Below the pieces are notes generated by a model. The model made no database searches and was not told the origin of the DNA. It worked only from the letters and a program-made list of their open reading frames with translations. 64,000 nt of DNA from Incurvaria masculella (lineage: Eukaryota > Arthropoda > Insecta > Lepidoptera > Incurvariidae). Positions 12,521-25,100 of the stretch are shown here, piece after piece (within the stretch, counting starts at the first letter, position 1; every line of letters starts with the position of its first letter). The translations under genes and the position numbers were made by a program. The stretch covers positions 23,888,001 to 23,952,000 of the forward strand of contig OX335647.2 in the NCBI GenBank assembly GCA_946894095.1, written 5' to 3'.

Positions 12521-12998
12521 AACAATGCTTAAACAATGATAAATACAAAAAATATGTAAGCAGCTTTCAGTGCTTTATCTCAGTTATGCGCCATCAATCG
12601 GGTGCCAGAAGTAGCTATGCAGAGAAGAGCTGAAAGTTTGAGAACATCACCACAACAGCGCTTAGCTTTGTATTAGGTGGATCACAATGGTTTCACTCGT
12701 ATTGGAGTTTTTACTTGTACATGAAGTCGTGCTGCAGTTATTCTATAGCCCCTCCCCTCGACTACTTCACAAGTTACCATAGAAATAAAACAAGTTCCGT
12801 CACGTCTCTACTTAGCTGCTCCATGGTTAAACTGCTGCTTTATAGGAGATAACTTAAATAAAGGCGCATTCACATATCAAGATTATAATGGGCTGCTACC
12901 ACACGCGACATTGATGTGTGACATAGCGCACACCTCGACAGTTGTGAATGCGATTTTGTCTGTAGCTATCTCGGTGGACGGTCGGAGTGGAGGGACGG

Positions 12999-13175
12999 CT
13001 ACAGCGGCTGCTCGCCCTCGGCCACCTCCTTGAGGTCGAGGAGCCGCAGCTGGCCGCCGGCGGCGCGCACCAGCTCGTCGAGCGGGCGGTAGTGCCCGGG
13101 CGCGATGAGCGCCGTCACGCTCGCGGTGCCGCTCTCCCAGCTCTCCTCCTCCACGCTGCTCGTCAGCTGCACCGC
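12999..13175 (-). CDS. SBDS: SBDS exon 4 (C-terminal domain, stop)
   Basis: 59 codons including TAG. The acceptor on the - strand is a UG-repeat followed by CGTCAG|GCG. It codes [37 protein letters not shown] and [16 protein letters not shown], aligning with the family end (IDPGCFREIDELI, LNLKDVEEGDE). Confidence 0.92.
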   Translation of the reverse strand, partial: AVQLTSSVEEESWESGTASVTALIAPGHYRPLDELVRAAGGQLRLLDLKEVAEGEQPL

Positions 13176-16100
13176 CTGACGCATACACACACACACCACT
13201 ACACAATACCATTCACACCAGCTTAGGGTGGTTGGCATACACATGCACAAATCATACCTGCTGCAATAATCTATTACATATAGAGCGTATTAACCCGTCA
13301 TCTGCTAGCCTTTGGCGCGCGCAACGTACGCTTAAAGCGTTGGGTCATTTTCTATAATGATGGAGAGACACAATAATAGACACACAAATTTAGATTGATA
13401 AAAGTTAAACATCTTCAATGATAAATTTAAATTAAAAGCACATTTAATAGTATATCTGATGTTCTAAAACTATGTTTGCGTTTTTACTCCATCACGTGCA
13501 CTGTCATGCGACCAGTAAAACCTGTGCAAAACTTCTGAAGTAAAAACCCGAACAAGACGATTCCTGAAAACAATATCAAATCATTCCAAATCTCAAAAAA
13601 ACCATGGAAGTCTTAAAAATCACAATGTAAAACCATGTTTTTAAAGTTACTCTTATATCCGAGAGGTAAAGCTGTCATGAATTTGAAAAGTTTTGTTGAC
13701 GTGAGAAAACGAACAAGTGCTGCCAAACTTCTTTGCCATAGAAAATTAAGGAGTCTTTCCTAAACACTATTAGGTGATTTATATTCCATCGCAGCTCCCA
13801 GAACTGCTAGCGTCTTGAACATTATTTTGACGCGGTACCGACTCGGTGGTATGACTAGCAATGTACAGGTTAAATTACTAAATGAGCCGGGCTCCGAGGC
13901 ACCAAAGCGGTTCTGACGATGCATCCGTCGTCGGAGGTGAAACATGTCTGCTAAGTCCAGCAGCACACTGGGAAACTACTTCTTCAGAATGTTATGTGCA
14001 GCTACGGTGTCAACTTAAGAAAATAAAGTAGCCAGTTAGCCTCGGTAGCCCAGTGGTGCGACACCTTGCGTTTCGACAAGCTCGGGAGAGCGGTTAGGTC
14101 CTGTATGGTTGACCATTTTCAACCGTTGAGGCTGGCCAAAGTTCGGATTCCACGTAAAACTGAAGGTCCCCTTACTTACTAGGTGGTTAGGTGGGTTAAT
14201 CCCGCCCGGGTTGAATAAACGGTGGTTGAAGCGGCAATGAACATTGTCCGTGTTTTCCATCCAGTTCAATGTAGCTGAGCAATATAAGGAAGATCCTGGC
14301 ATGGCATCTAGTTCCCATGACGGACAGTTTGGTATTAGCCAGCCATGTCCAGTTACATAAAAAAAGCATATAGAGTAAAATGACCTTTTCCTTGGTCTTG
14401 CGCGCGTCCTTGCCGCTCAAGTGGATGTGCACGCGCATCTGGGCGCGCTCGAGCGGCAGCGTCGCGCGCAGCACCGGCACCACCTCCAGCGCCTGCTGCT
14501 TGGCGCCGCGGTTCACGTTCACCGAGAAGTGGGCGTCGCGCATCGCCTTCTCGATGATGCTCACCGGGTACGGCCGCCGACTCTCCGGGTTCACGCACAT
14601 GTCAGACACTGTCGTCGCTATGTCCTGATGCATACACATTTACATTTCAGAAAACATTTCCTTTAGTTTTTATAGAATAGTAAAAAATATTGTCAAAGAA
14701 CAGCATCGTGGCATTCTGATGTGTATGGTTGCTTAATCATTCGGAATTCATATTCAGGCCCCAAACAATCCAAAAAACATAGTTATTAATTCTTAAAGAA
14801 ATTGACAATAACCAGATCAGAAAAAAAGAAAATTTGTTCCAAAATGCGTACATTGGACAATCATATAAAATCAAAAAAGATAATAAATAAATAAATAGGT
14901 AAGTGTTGTGATATAGGCGCATCAGCTTAAAGCTCCTGGCCTATCAATAATAAAATATATAATAATTGCAAAGATCGCAGAGAAAGCGAATACAGTGAAT
15001 ACTTGTGTTCCGAATTGATAAAACTGCTCATAGCCACAATCAAATCGGAACAAATTTTAGCAGACATATGTGTCAGAGCCTAACCTAACTACCTCGAAAA
15101 TGCCTTGTAAGTCTCGAGAGCAAGTAAGTTCTCCACAATATACGCATTCCGAAATGCAGTCATTGAAACATCGGTATTTCTGGAAACTGCAGCGACCACG
15201 ATAGGTCGGCGTCTGTGAATAATCACATAATTTATTTTATAACTAACACTTTTATAACAGTTTTCTCTATAACTGTATTTTTCGTTTACGCACAATAAAG
15301 AACTTATTCATTCATTCATTCATTCATTCATTCATTCATTCATTCATTCATTCTAACCCCAGGAAACACTTCTTGGTGAATAGAGTTGAAGATTCTTGGA
15401 ACAACCTGCCGGAGGAAATCATTAGTGCTGAAACTGTAAATGGATTTAAAAACAGCTAGACTAACACGTAAAATAAATAAAAAAATTACAAATAATCAAT
15501 AGTAATAATAAACAATCAATAATCAATAAATATATAATGTGAATGATAAGTCATATTAGTAATACAAATTAAAAACATTTTAAATAAAAACAAGTGCACT
15601 CCTGGAAAAAATAAATTTACGCATCAGTTTTAAGCTGCTAGTGATATAAATAACAAATAGCATATGAAGGGTTTTATTATGGCCTTTAACCGCGAAGAGA
15701 TAATAAAATGCTGAAATTGGAACATGATGTTCTGATGCTGAATGCAGGTGTGTTGAGCTACATTTCGAATTATTCGAATATTGATGGTTTTTTCGACCCA
15801 TTTTCGAAAATATCACCCAAACGGTTACTCGGTATGAAATAAAAAAAAATATTGAGCAAATTTTATCCCCAAAAACTTTTTATCTCTAATTTGGTCAATA
15901 TCTTAAAATGACATGCAAAAACATTCAAATCCGACCAAAAACACTTTAAACTGTGTGAAATGAAGAGGTTTTGTGTAAAACACCTGCCAAATGAACTTAT
16001 CGGTGTATGAACTGACACGATGGATCTGTTTTCACGATCAGTTTTAATTCTTCATCGTTAACTAGGGTGTCTGGCCGTCCAAGAGGTTAGTACTGTAGGA

Positions 16101-19100
16101 AAACATTTTCAGAACGAAAACGTCGGAACCAAAAACGTACCGTGTTTTCTTTTACAGTAGCTTCCCCAAACATATCATTAATCCTTAGAGCTGTTATTAA
16201 ACTCTTATTCGTAAAAAAACGATATTTCAAGTTTTCTATATTGTGAACAGAACAATGTCAAATAAAAAACAAATGGCTCGAAAACAAATGGATTATTAAG
16301 GCCCTGTTAGTACTGAATGATTTTGAGCATTTCACATTGAGTGATAACATTCTATAATATGACTTCTTATTTCGGCGCGCACCCAGAAACCCGCGTGGCT
16401 CAGCGGAAAAAGCGATAGACTATTCAAATCTCTCAGGCGTTTGATTTTTTTAAATAAATTTTTCTGCATCTATATAAACGAAAACCTATGAATTCATTCA
16501 ATAAACATGCATATGCCGTTCAGATGTGATGTGAAGATCACGATTGCAACCAGAAGGCACATATTATGCACGTGGAGCAATGGTACTGACAATTTTTTGT
16601 CGTAAAGTTCTCAGGAGGAATCACGAGTTCCATTCTCGAAAAATGTTTTTATACACACTTACAATAACATTGTTAAGCACCTAGGCTGAGATAAATAGTA
16701 GTAATACTCATTATCGTTTACATAAGCTATTATACCTCAACAACATTTGGTTGAGAAAGAGAATTTAGCATCGACGCAATATGAGAGTGTTGTCCAAATG
16801 GATAAGTTCACATCTTTTGCTGTGAAATTACGAATGCAGTTGCAAGGTCGATTCTCGAAATAGTTTTTTTTAATAATTTGAGTTTTTGCAGCAACCTCAA
16901 CATAGAAGCCTGCTTGCTTCCAACGAATTTCCTGACCAAATCTTTTCAAATTATTTTAAAAATTGCACCATTTTAGGATGTTAGCACGGAATGACTGAGC
17001 ATTTGACATTGCGTTATCACATTCTATAATATGACTCAAATATGACACAAAACTACTTTTAAATGATATGAATTTTATAATACGAATCTATTGACTTCAA
17101 CATATTACCTCCATGCGTCTTTTTTCTCAGGGGCCTATAAAAGGGAAGTGTTCCCATAAGGGTTCCATTTTCCTTTTGAGGAACAAGACAAAACATTATT
17201 ATAAAGTACATAATACAATAACAAAAAACTTATATATATAATAATCTCTACTTATATAAAAGGGATTGTCTGTCCACATGCAAGAGGTAATCTCCGTAAC
17301 CACAAAACAGATCAAGATGCGATTTAAACAAATTTAAAGAGAACATCGCTGGGAACGCTTTAGCGTACATACCATCACGCTAAATATCCAAAGGGCTGAG
17401 CAATATCAATGAAATTACTCTCAAACAAAATTAATACCATCCCGTGGCGCATGACGGCGTCATTTTGCCAGAACCGATTAACAATTTTCGCGTTAAATGT
17501 AGAAAGCCGGTTGGCATAGCGCGCATAATTGACTGTTTCGAATATGTTTTGTTCGAGGGAGGCTTCAGGTTCGAAACCTCAATTTGTTTTTCTGTTTTTT
17601 TTTATCTCGCACTTAATTATAACATGGATTCGACATAATAGATCTATTTTTTTTTGTTTTTTACATAACAGTTTAATGGCAAAACTATTTTCCTAAGGAA
17701 CAATTTTAATTCATGGTAGTCAGTGCGCGAAATTTTGTTCCCGAGTACGGCTGAGTTAATCAATGTTCAAACACGTCACTTTTAGCGAACCGCATTGAGT
17801 TCCTTCATTACTGTCCATACAAAGTGACGTGTTTAATAATACGCTGACATTGATATACTTGATTGCTGACATATGCAATTTTACAGCGCCATCTCTACCC
17901 GGATAGCGGCGTTTATTTACTTCATTAGTATTAGCGATTAGAAGTTGGACACCGTTATATTGGTTATATCATAGATGGCGCTGTAAAAAGAAATTCTAAA
18001 AAGATAAAAGAAAAACAAGACCGATATTCTGCAAATATTTTCGCCGCAACTATTTACTATGGCATTATATAACTTTATAATTATATTATTTGCTTTTGTG
18101 TACAAAAACTTTGTATAGGCCAGAACAGGATTAAATTAGGCATGGGGAACTATCTTTTGTCTCAAAGAAAATCTTGAAACGTATGAAAATGTGTATGGGT
18201 AACCCATAATATCTTCAAACTAGGTATAAGAAAACGCACCTGTTTTTTAATGAATAGTTTCTATGGTTTGGTCAAGAATATGAGTTTGGTGTTGGTCATC
18301 ACTGATTGCATCTATGTATCTTCTTTCCAGACTCGCTAATTGTACAGACACGCATGGCTTTATTATTCCCGCAAAGGAGATTGCAAAGTTTGTATGGGGC
18401 AGAAAATCGGCCCTTTTTTAAGTGTACATGGATCAAACTACCATGGTAAAATTGTTTTGACTAAGTTGAATCCGAATTGATAGATCTCAGACACAGGAAA
18501 GTCCCAGAAACGTCAGCAGATGCCTTTAAAGTATTTAATCTCCGTTCCGTGATCATACTTCGCGGCGCCTAGTAAATTGCATTATTGCCATACTTGCGAC
18601 TTTATTGCACTGCCAATAGATGCATCTGGTAGCAAAAACTGTATCACAAAAGACATTTTATGGCAGCAAATGTGAGAATATTGAAAATAAGCGTCGAAAA
18701 AATTATTTCAGTCCTAGAAAAAAAAAATCTCTCCGAGTAGGACCTCAAATGAAAGATTGTTATTAGACACAGCTGGCATTTTTCGCATTTTACTTCATTT
18801 ATTTGACTGGCACCTCAAACAATGTCATGGACCTTTTGATTTTGAATTGACGTTTGCGCCGTCGACTGCCGTTGAGTGAGTTTTGTCGTCGCTGGGTCTC
18901 TGGGTTTCCTTCACGATTGCGTGTGCAGGTACAGGCCTGAGAGTACCCCCTATTACCTGGACTGCTTCCCAGCATGTTCTCAAATAATATCTACTGTGCC
19001 GGTCCTTTGTCAGCCGCTATAAGCCAGCGGCGGGCTGGGCATCATCTCATCGAGACTTCGGGCGGGCGTGACGTTCTTCAACCACGTCATTCCTGTCGGG

Positions 19101-22100
19101 TGACTGGGAGCGCAGCAATAACTCACGGGGCGGTCGTCCTTCGCGCGGTCGTGCGTGCAGGGGAACAAATTAGTTAGGTGTCGATGTGGTCATCAAGTTC
19201 TATGGTAGACTGTTTATGGTTAGGTTAGGACTTTATTTGTAGTTTACTGCTACTTAATCGAATTGACTATTACGTCATAGTATGCATTTAATTTTGAAAT
19301 AAAGGTAAGGACAGGTGCTGGATCTTTTGGCTGGCACGTTTCCAATGACTCAACGAATGCCGCTCACTACTTTTTAGACAGGTTAAACAATTGATTATGA
19401 TGAGGGATGGAACCCATTGCTATCGCTGTAGTGAATCGAAGTACCTTCTTTGTTTCATCACAATTACTCCCTGTACTGAGCCCGTAGCCCGACTTGTCAC
19501 CTAAATTGGCATTTACCCACAAGACCATGCATTGAGATTATTCCATAATTATTCATTTTGAATACGGCACCGATTACCTTAATCACTTCATCGGAACAGA
19601 TCATTTCTAAATTATGCAAGATTCATCAAAAAACATATTACAAGTATGTCCAACTTAGGTAAAGGTATCATGAACTCACATTATCTATACAACCTTGGTA
19701 TTGGTGCTGTTTATACAAGAAACTACGGTCCCTGGAGCAGCACCCCATTGCAGCTCCAGGGGCGCTGCTCGCGCCACCCGATCCATATAGAGTAGAGACG
19801 GCGGCGTGGAGCACAATAGGGAGTGTTTAGCTACACAAAACCAGTTAAGTTTTTTCTTATTTATTTAATATATTCATTCTGTATGCAGAAATAGTACATA
19901 AATTATATTGTTACAACGTAAAATGCAAAATCAAGTCGTTGACGTAAGACATTACAAACAGGTAAATACCAAAGGAGCTGAGTCTAAAATCTTATTTCTT
20001 TTTTTAATACGCTAGAGTTATGATAAAATGGCTGTAAATGAAACTATGTAAAATGTATTAAATGATTCAATTAAATATTTTTCTTTGAATTATGAAATTA
20101 TCAGCTCTTCTAGTATGCAGGAGGTGTAACAGATCTCACACGCAGCTTCGGGATTTTAGACTTGGTATGTAAAATCTCCAGTGATCTTCTGGATGAACAG
20201 GAAAAGATCTGATGAAATACTCCAGCAGTTAAAATGTTAAACAAGGCTTTTTTAAAGTATAGGTGCAAGGTTGGACTTGAAACAGCAAGCAAACCTTACA
20301 CAGGCGGTGCAAGAGAGACGAACGACAAATAAGACATATGGGTGGAGTTGGTGACGCATCGGTATGCTAGTTTCAAAGAAAATTATATGCGTAGTGTAGA
20401 ATCTACCTGTTACAAAGAGGATGAAGAAGAATGATCAGTTATAGGTTTTATAGTTGACTGTGCGTCACTCTTGTGATTATATCAGATTATACCATGTATA
20501 CGTCACGTACCATGTAATTGAGGTGATATTAAAAATATGAAAGAAATTATCTGAGCTATCAATATTTCCTCTTATATATTAATTACTGCCAGGTTCCTTT
20601 TCCACCAGAACATAAACAAGAAATTCTGCAGACAGATCCAATTGACGCCGATGTCGTGCCCAACTCTTGGTGTAGGGGCTAGAGGACTTGCCTTTCATGT
20701 GAGAGATTATGGGCTCAAATTCTCGCCCCGGTCATGCACTACTCTCTTTCTCTTTCTGAGTTCGATAAGTGCATCTCGTTACGAATGCGAGCTGTCCCAT
20801 GGTTCGAAACTCATGTAAAACTGTAGGGTTAAACCTGCCCAGGTTGGTATCACCGCATTGGATAAAACTACGGTTGAAGCGGCAATGAAAAATTGTCCGT
20901 TTTTTTCCATCCAGGTCAGTGTAGCCGTGCTCATTAAGGGACGTGCCTGGCTTCGGTGTGCTGGTTCGGATACCAAGGGAAACTGTAGGTCCCCCCTTCC
21001 TTATTCACTAGGTGGTAGGGTTAATCCCGCCCGGGTTGGTACCATCGCATTAAATGAGGGATGGTCGAAGCGGCAATGAAAATTGTTGATGTTTCCCATC
21101 TAGTTCAATGCAGGTGAGCAATATAAGGAAGGCTTGGCATGGCACCTGGATCCCATGTAAGCTAATATCATGATGGTGGAATTAGCTATCTATGTCCAGT
21201 AACATACAAAAATTAAATAATAAAGAAACAAAAGAAGTTTCGGGCTTCAGGCTGAAGCATTAACGGAGCTTGCTGCCGGGGCTCCGGCAGTCAGTTTTGT
21301 CGATCTCCCAACGTGGGGTGCTGCAGAGGCTCTGGCATTAAAAGTTCCACTTTGTTAAGAGGTGGTGTCACACATTAATATTCCTGAAAACCGAGATATT
21401 CAACAGTATTCGATCAATTGACTGACTGGGCGTGGTCCGGTAGGCAATGGTTAAGATTCCACTCATAACTTTACGTGACCTTCCACACTAACTTTTTCGC
21501 AGAGTTAGTCCCACACGGGTAGGTAGCATTGCATAGAATGAAAGATGGTCAAAGCGCCAATTAAAATCAAGGTCCTGGCATGGCACTTAGTTCCTATGAG
21601 TTCAGACAACATGATATGAGGTTTAATATTTTCTATTCATGCAGATATAGAAGGCAATAATCTGAGCAATAAATGGTTTAAGCGAACATCGACCAAAAAG
21701 CAGCAAGGATATAAAATACTTAAAGCTGCAAAACTATTTGATTAGTTGGATTCGATCCAGTTAATCGCTAAAGTTAGACGCTATATCTCATGATATCAAA
21801 ATTCCTAAACTCAACCTTACATTCATTAAACAGTTTAAAAAACTCCTAAGCACTTACAGCAGTATTCAGAGTGGGCGGACTAACTTTAGTACGCATATTA
21901 AGGTCGGACTAAACCAGTTTTTGTATGGTTAGTCCGGTGCTAATCTCGTAATAAGTTTTGACAGGTTCTCTCTGAATACGAGGCCTACGAATGTAGGCTG
22001 CTATACAGTGAAATGTTTGCTAAGTTTAGAACATACGGGTGTTATCATCACTTTTTTTTACACATACAAACTACCCCAATCTAGTTGACTGAATTGATAA

Positions 22101-25100
22101 TAGCTAGAACGGTTATGTTTATAATTTGTTCATCCTTTTTTTATCGGAGTAAGTTTTAAATAAAATATGGGTGTTTGCATTTACTTAAATGACTATGGGT
22201 TGTACTAGATCACAATGAGGCGGAGCTGGAGCCGGAGGCGCAGGAGGCGGTGATCCTCGCCCGCACCTTGCATCCCAAATCTTTCTGCATATCAACGTAC
22301 CTTCACTTCTTGATTGAACTTCCGCACACACTCCACACCACCTGAGAACAGGATAATTTATTTCACAATGAATTTTAATTTGCTCGCTAGCTGAAATCGA
22401 CGTTCAATAACAAAATTGTCATTTTGGAATTGCTACCCATAATTATATGTTTGTAGGTTGTCACCAAAATATTCGGGTTAATAATTTAGGTAAACGGCAA
22501 AAAAGGGTTGCATGGGTGGATAATAGACTCGAGGAAACAAATATAGCAAGTGAAAAGTATACATAGTTACTCAATCGAGGAATATCATGGACGAACACCA
22601 CAACCGAGGCGAATTTTCAGGAATAGCATCCAGGATGAGGAAACATTGATGGCAGACAGCATCATTCTGAAAAACAAAACTAGAGTTATTGAGGCTATTA
22701 TTTGATAGAAGTTGAATTGCTGGAGTAGGTTAGGTAATTATCTAACATATTATTATTAGTTAAGATTTAAATGATACAACTGGGCTCCGCTCGGTCGGCT
22801 GACTGCGGAGCAGCGATAAAGCGGGCACGTTATCTGAGCAAAGTGGACCTAGCCGTGCCGATTGTTATTTTATTGTTTGTTAACCTTCAATAGGAACTAG
22901 ATGTGCTTACATAGCGTAGTTTGATCAATTAGTAAGCTTGAGGGTGTCTCTGGTATGTGAAATAATTGGTTCTTACCTCAAATACAGTCGCTGGAAGGAA
23001 TCCACACACCTAATACGGCATTGTTCAACAAGTTTCTTCGGAGCCGAGTTACTGTACCTCCACTGTTAACACACCGTACAGCAGCCATATTCTAATGAAC
23101 TGATTTTAAAGCACATGGAGACGGCCATATCCCACATCATACCGGCATCATCACATCACAATATACGGGCCGTAACAAACGAAACGAAGCGGAGGCGGCG
23201 CAAGTCAGCTGTGTCATGTCACAGAATACAATAAATAGCTACGCTGTCAGCGTTATTATTGCCATAACTGAGACAAACTCGATATTGGAAGGTATTTGTT
23301 AATGTAATAATAATGGTAAAATGTATTAAATAAAAAAAAATAAGAAAAAGTTGAATCGAATTGTAATAATGTATACCATAAAATTATATAACGAACATTA
23401 TTTATTAAAAATCGTGTCAATAATTCAGGGCAATTGATTTCAATACCAAGAGTAATACTGAGGAATATTCAATGTGAGGTGTAGCCACTCAAACATGGCG
23501 TAATGTCGTCTTCCGTGTACGAACTTGGTCGTTATTTTTTAATTTGTGCGATGTTTGCAGGAGTGCTATCGAAAAAGGTAACATTTCAAAAATCTAACAA
23601 TAAAAAACAATTATCGATGGTTTCGAACACTCTCATAATCATATTGGTTTTAAGCCCAAAGAGTCCTGGAGCTCCGGTTGCACACCTCCTTTAGGGCTAA
23701 TTAGCATCAGTGGGCCCATTAAGGTAAGAGTGACTTCGAGTTCGGGAGTGAGTTAACTTAAAAATAGCTGGGAAATATATAATTAGTTGATATTTAACGA
23801 CGAATTCGATCTCACTTTTACCTGAATGTGCCCCCATGCAAAATTATGAGAGGGGTGTGCAAATAAGCAGTAGTATGAAATGCTTATAAAAGTTCCACGT
23901 CTAGCCTGATTCTGCTCACAACTTAAAAACTACATGAAATAACTCTAAATTACCAGAGCGGTGAGCATTAGGGTGAAATGCTTATAACTTGGGAACCACT
24001 CACCCGATTTATATGCGAATTGTATCTACGTTTGCCATCTCTGAGTGCGCTCGAGTTACGGATGGGTGACCGTTTTAGTTGTTTAGGCTAGCTGTGTTTT
24101 GTATAGAGGCATATGTCCAGCAGTGGACGCAATCACGCTGACTGACTGACTGACTGTGTTTTGTATGCCACGTAAAACTTTTGTTCACCTTTCGTAGGGT
24201 TAATTCCACCTGGGATGATACATACCATCGCATTGAAGGAATGCATAATCGGGGCATGAATATTGTCGTGTTTTAGATCCATTTGAATGTGGAAGTGTCA
24301 TTGCGGGAAGATCCTGGTGAACCTGGTACTCTTCGACAGCCTCTTCTGGTGATGACAATCGTTGGCCACGTATTGGTTAAAACATTTTGGGAACAGAATA
24401 ATGTCACAAGGTGCCAGGTCGGGGCTGTATGCAGGATTACTCATAAGTTCGACGTTTTTAACCTTTGAAAATTCGTATGTCTGCATGGCCGTCTGAGAAC
24501 TGGCATTGTTGTGATGCAAGATGATGCTGCTTTTACTGTTATTTTTACGGAGTTCGTCATTTACTTCCATCAAACAGATGGCGTTATACAAATCACTATT
24601 CACAGTCTCCAAAGCAACAGTTTGCATGCCTGTCTGTTTCATTTTACGGCGCACATAATTTATCTTTTTGTTGCATAAAGCTGACCATCACAAAATTAGT
24701 CACAAGATTGACGAGATAGTCGCCTTTCATAGTGTTTCATCGCCAAAAGCAGATTGAAGCCGAGCAAGGCTTTGTAAACTGTCAAATTACACTTAAAATC
24801 CTATAAAATCATACTACGAACATTTTCATAAGTTAATATCATGGTGATATAGACACGCATTTTTTTAAATGACACCACAATGCAAAAACAAGTCACAGTA
24901 AGACAAAACAAACATGACAAAACAGCCTAAGAACCGATTGCACGAAGAGAGGGATGAGTAAACGATGTTCATTTTAGTGAACCGCATAGAGTTCCTTCCA
25001 TACTCTCTATGCAAAGTGACGTGTTTAAGTTGACGTGATTTATATTTTTTGCCCATTCGTGCACTCAGCCCTATGCGTTATAATACCAAAATATTTAATT

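Noticed and set aside
14036..14100. True tRNA genes at SINE heads (also 20655, 61889 and 3195)
   Set aside because: A- and B-box-like words are present but no cloverleaf can be folded, and each leads into the shared SINE body.
22205..22345. Possible exon coding [20 protein letters not shown]
   Set aside because: No partner exon, no recognised similarity, and the downstream part is ordinary AT-rich sequence. Kept only as a note in the intron entry.
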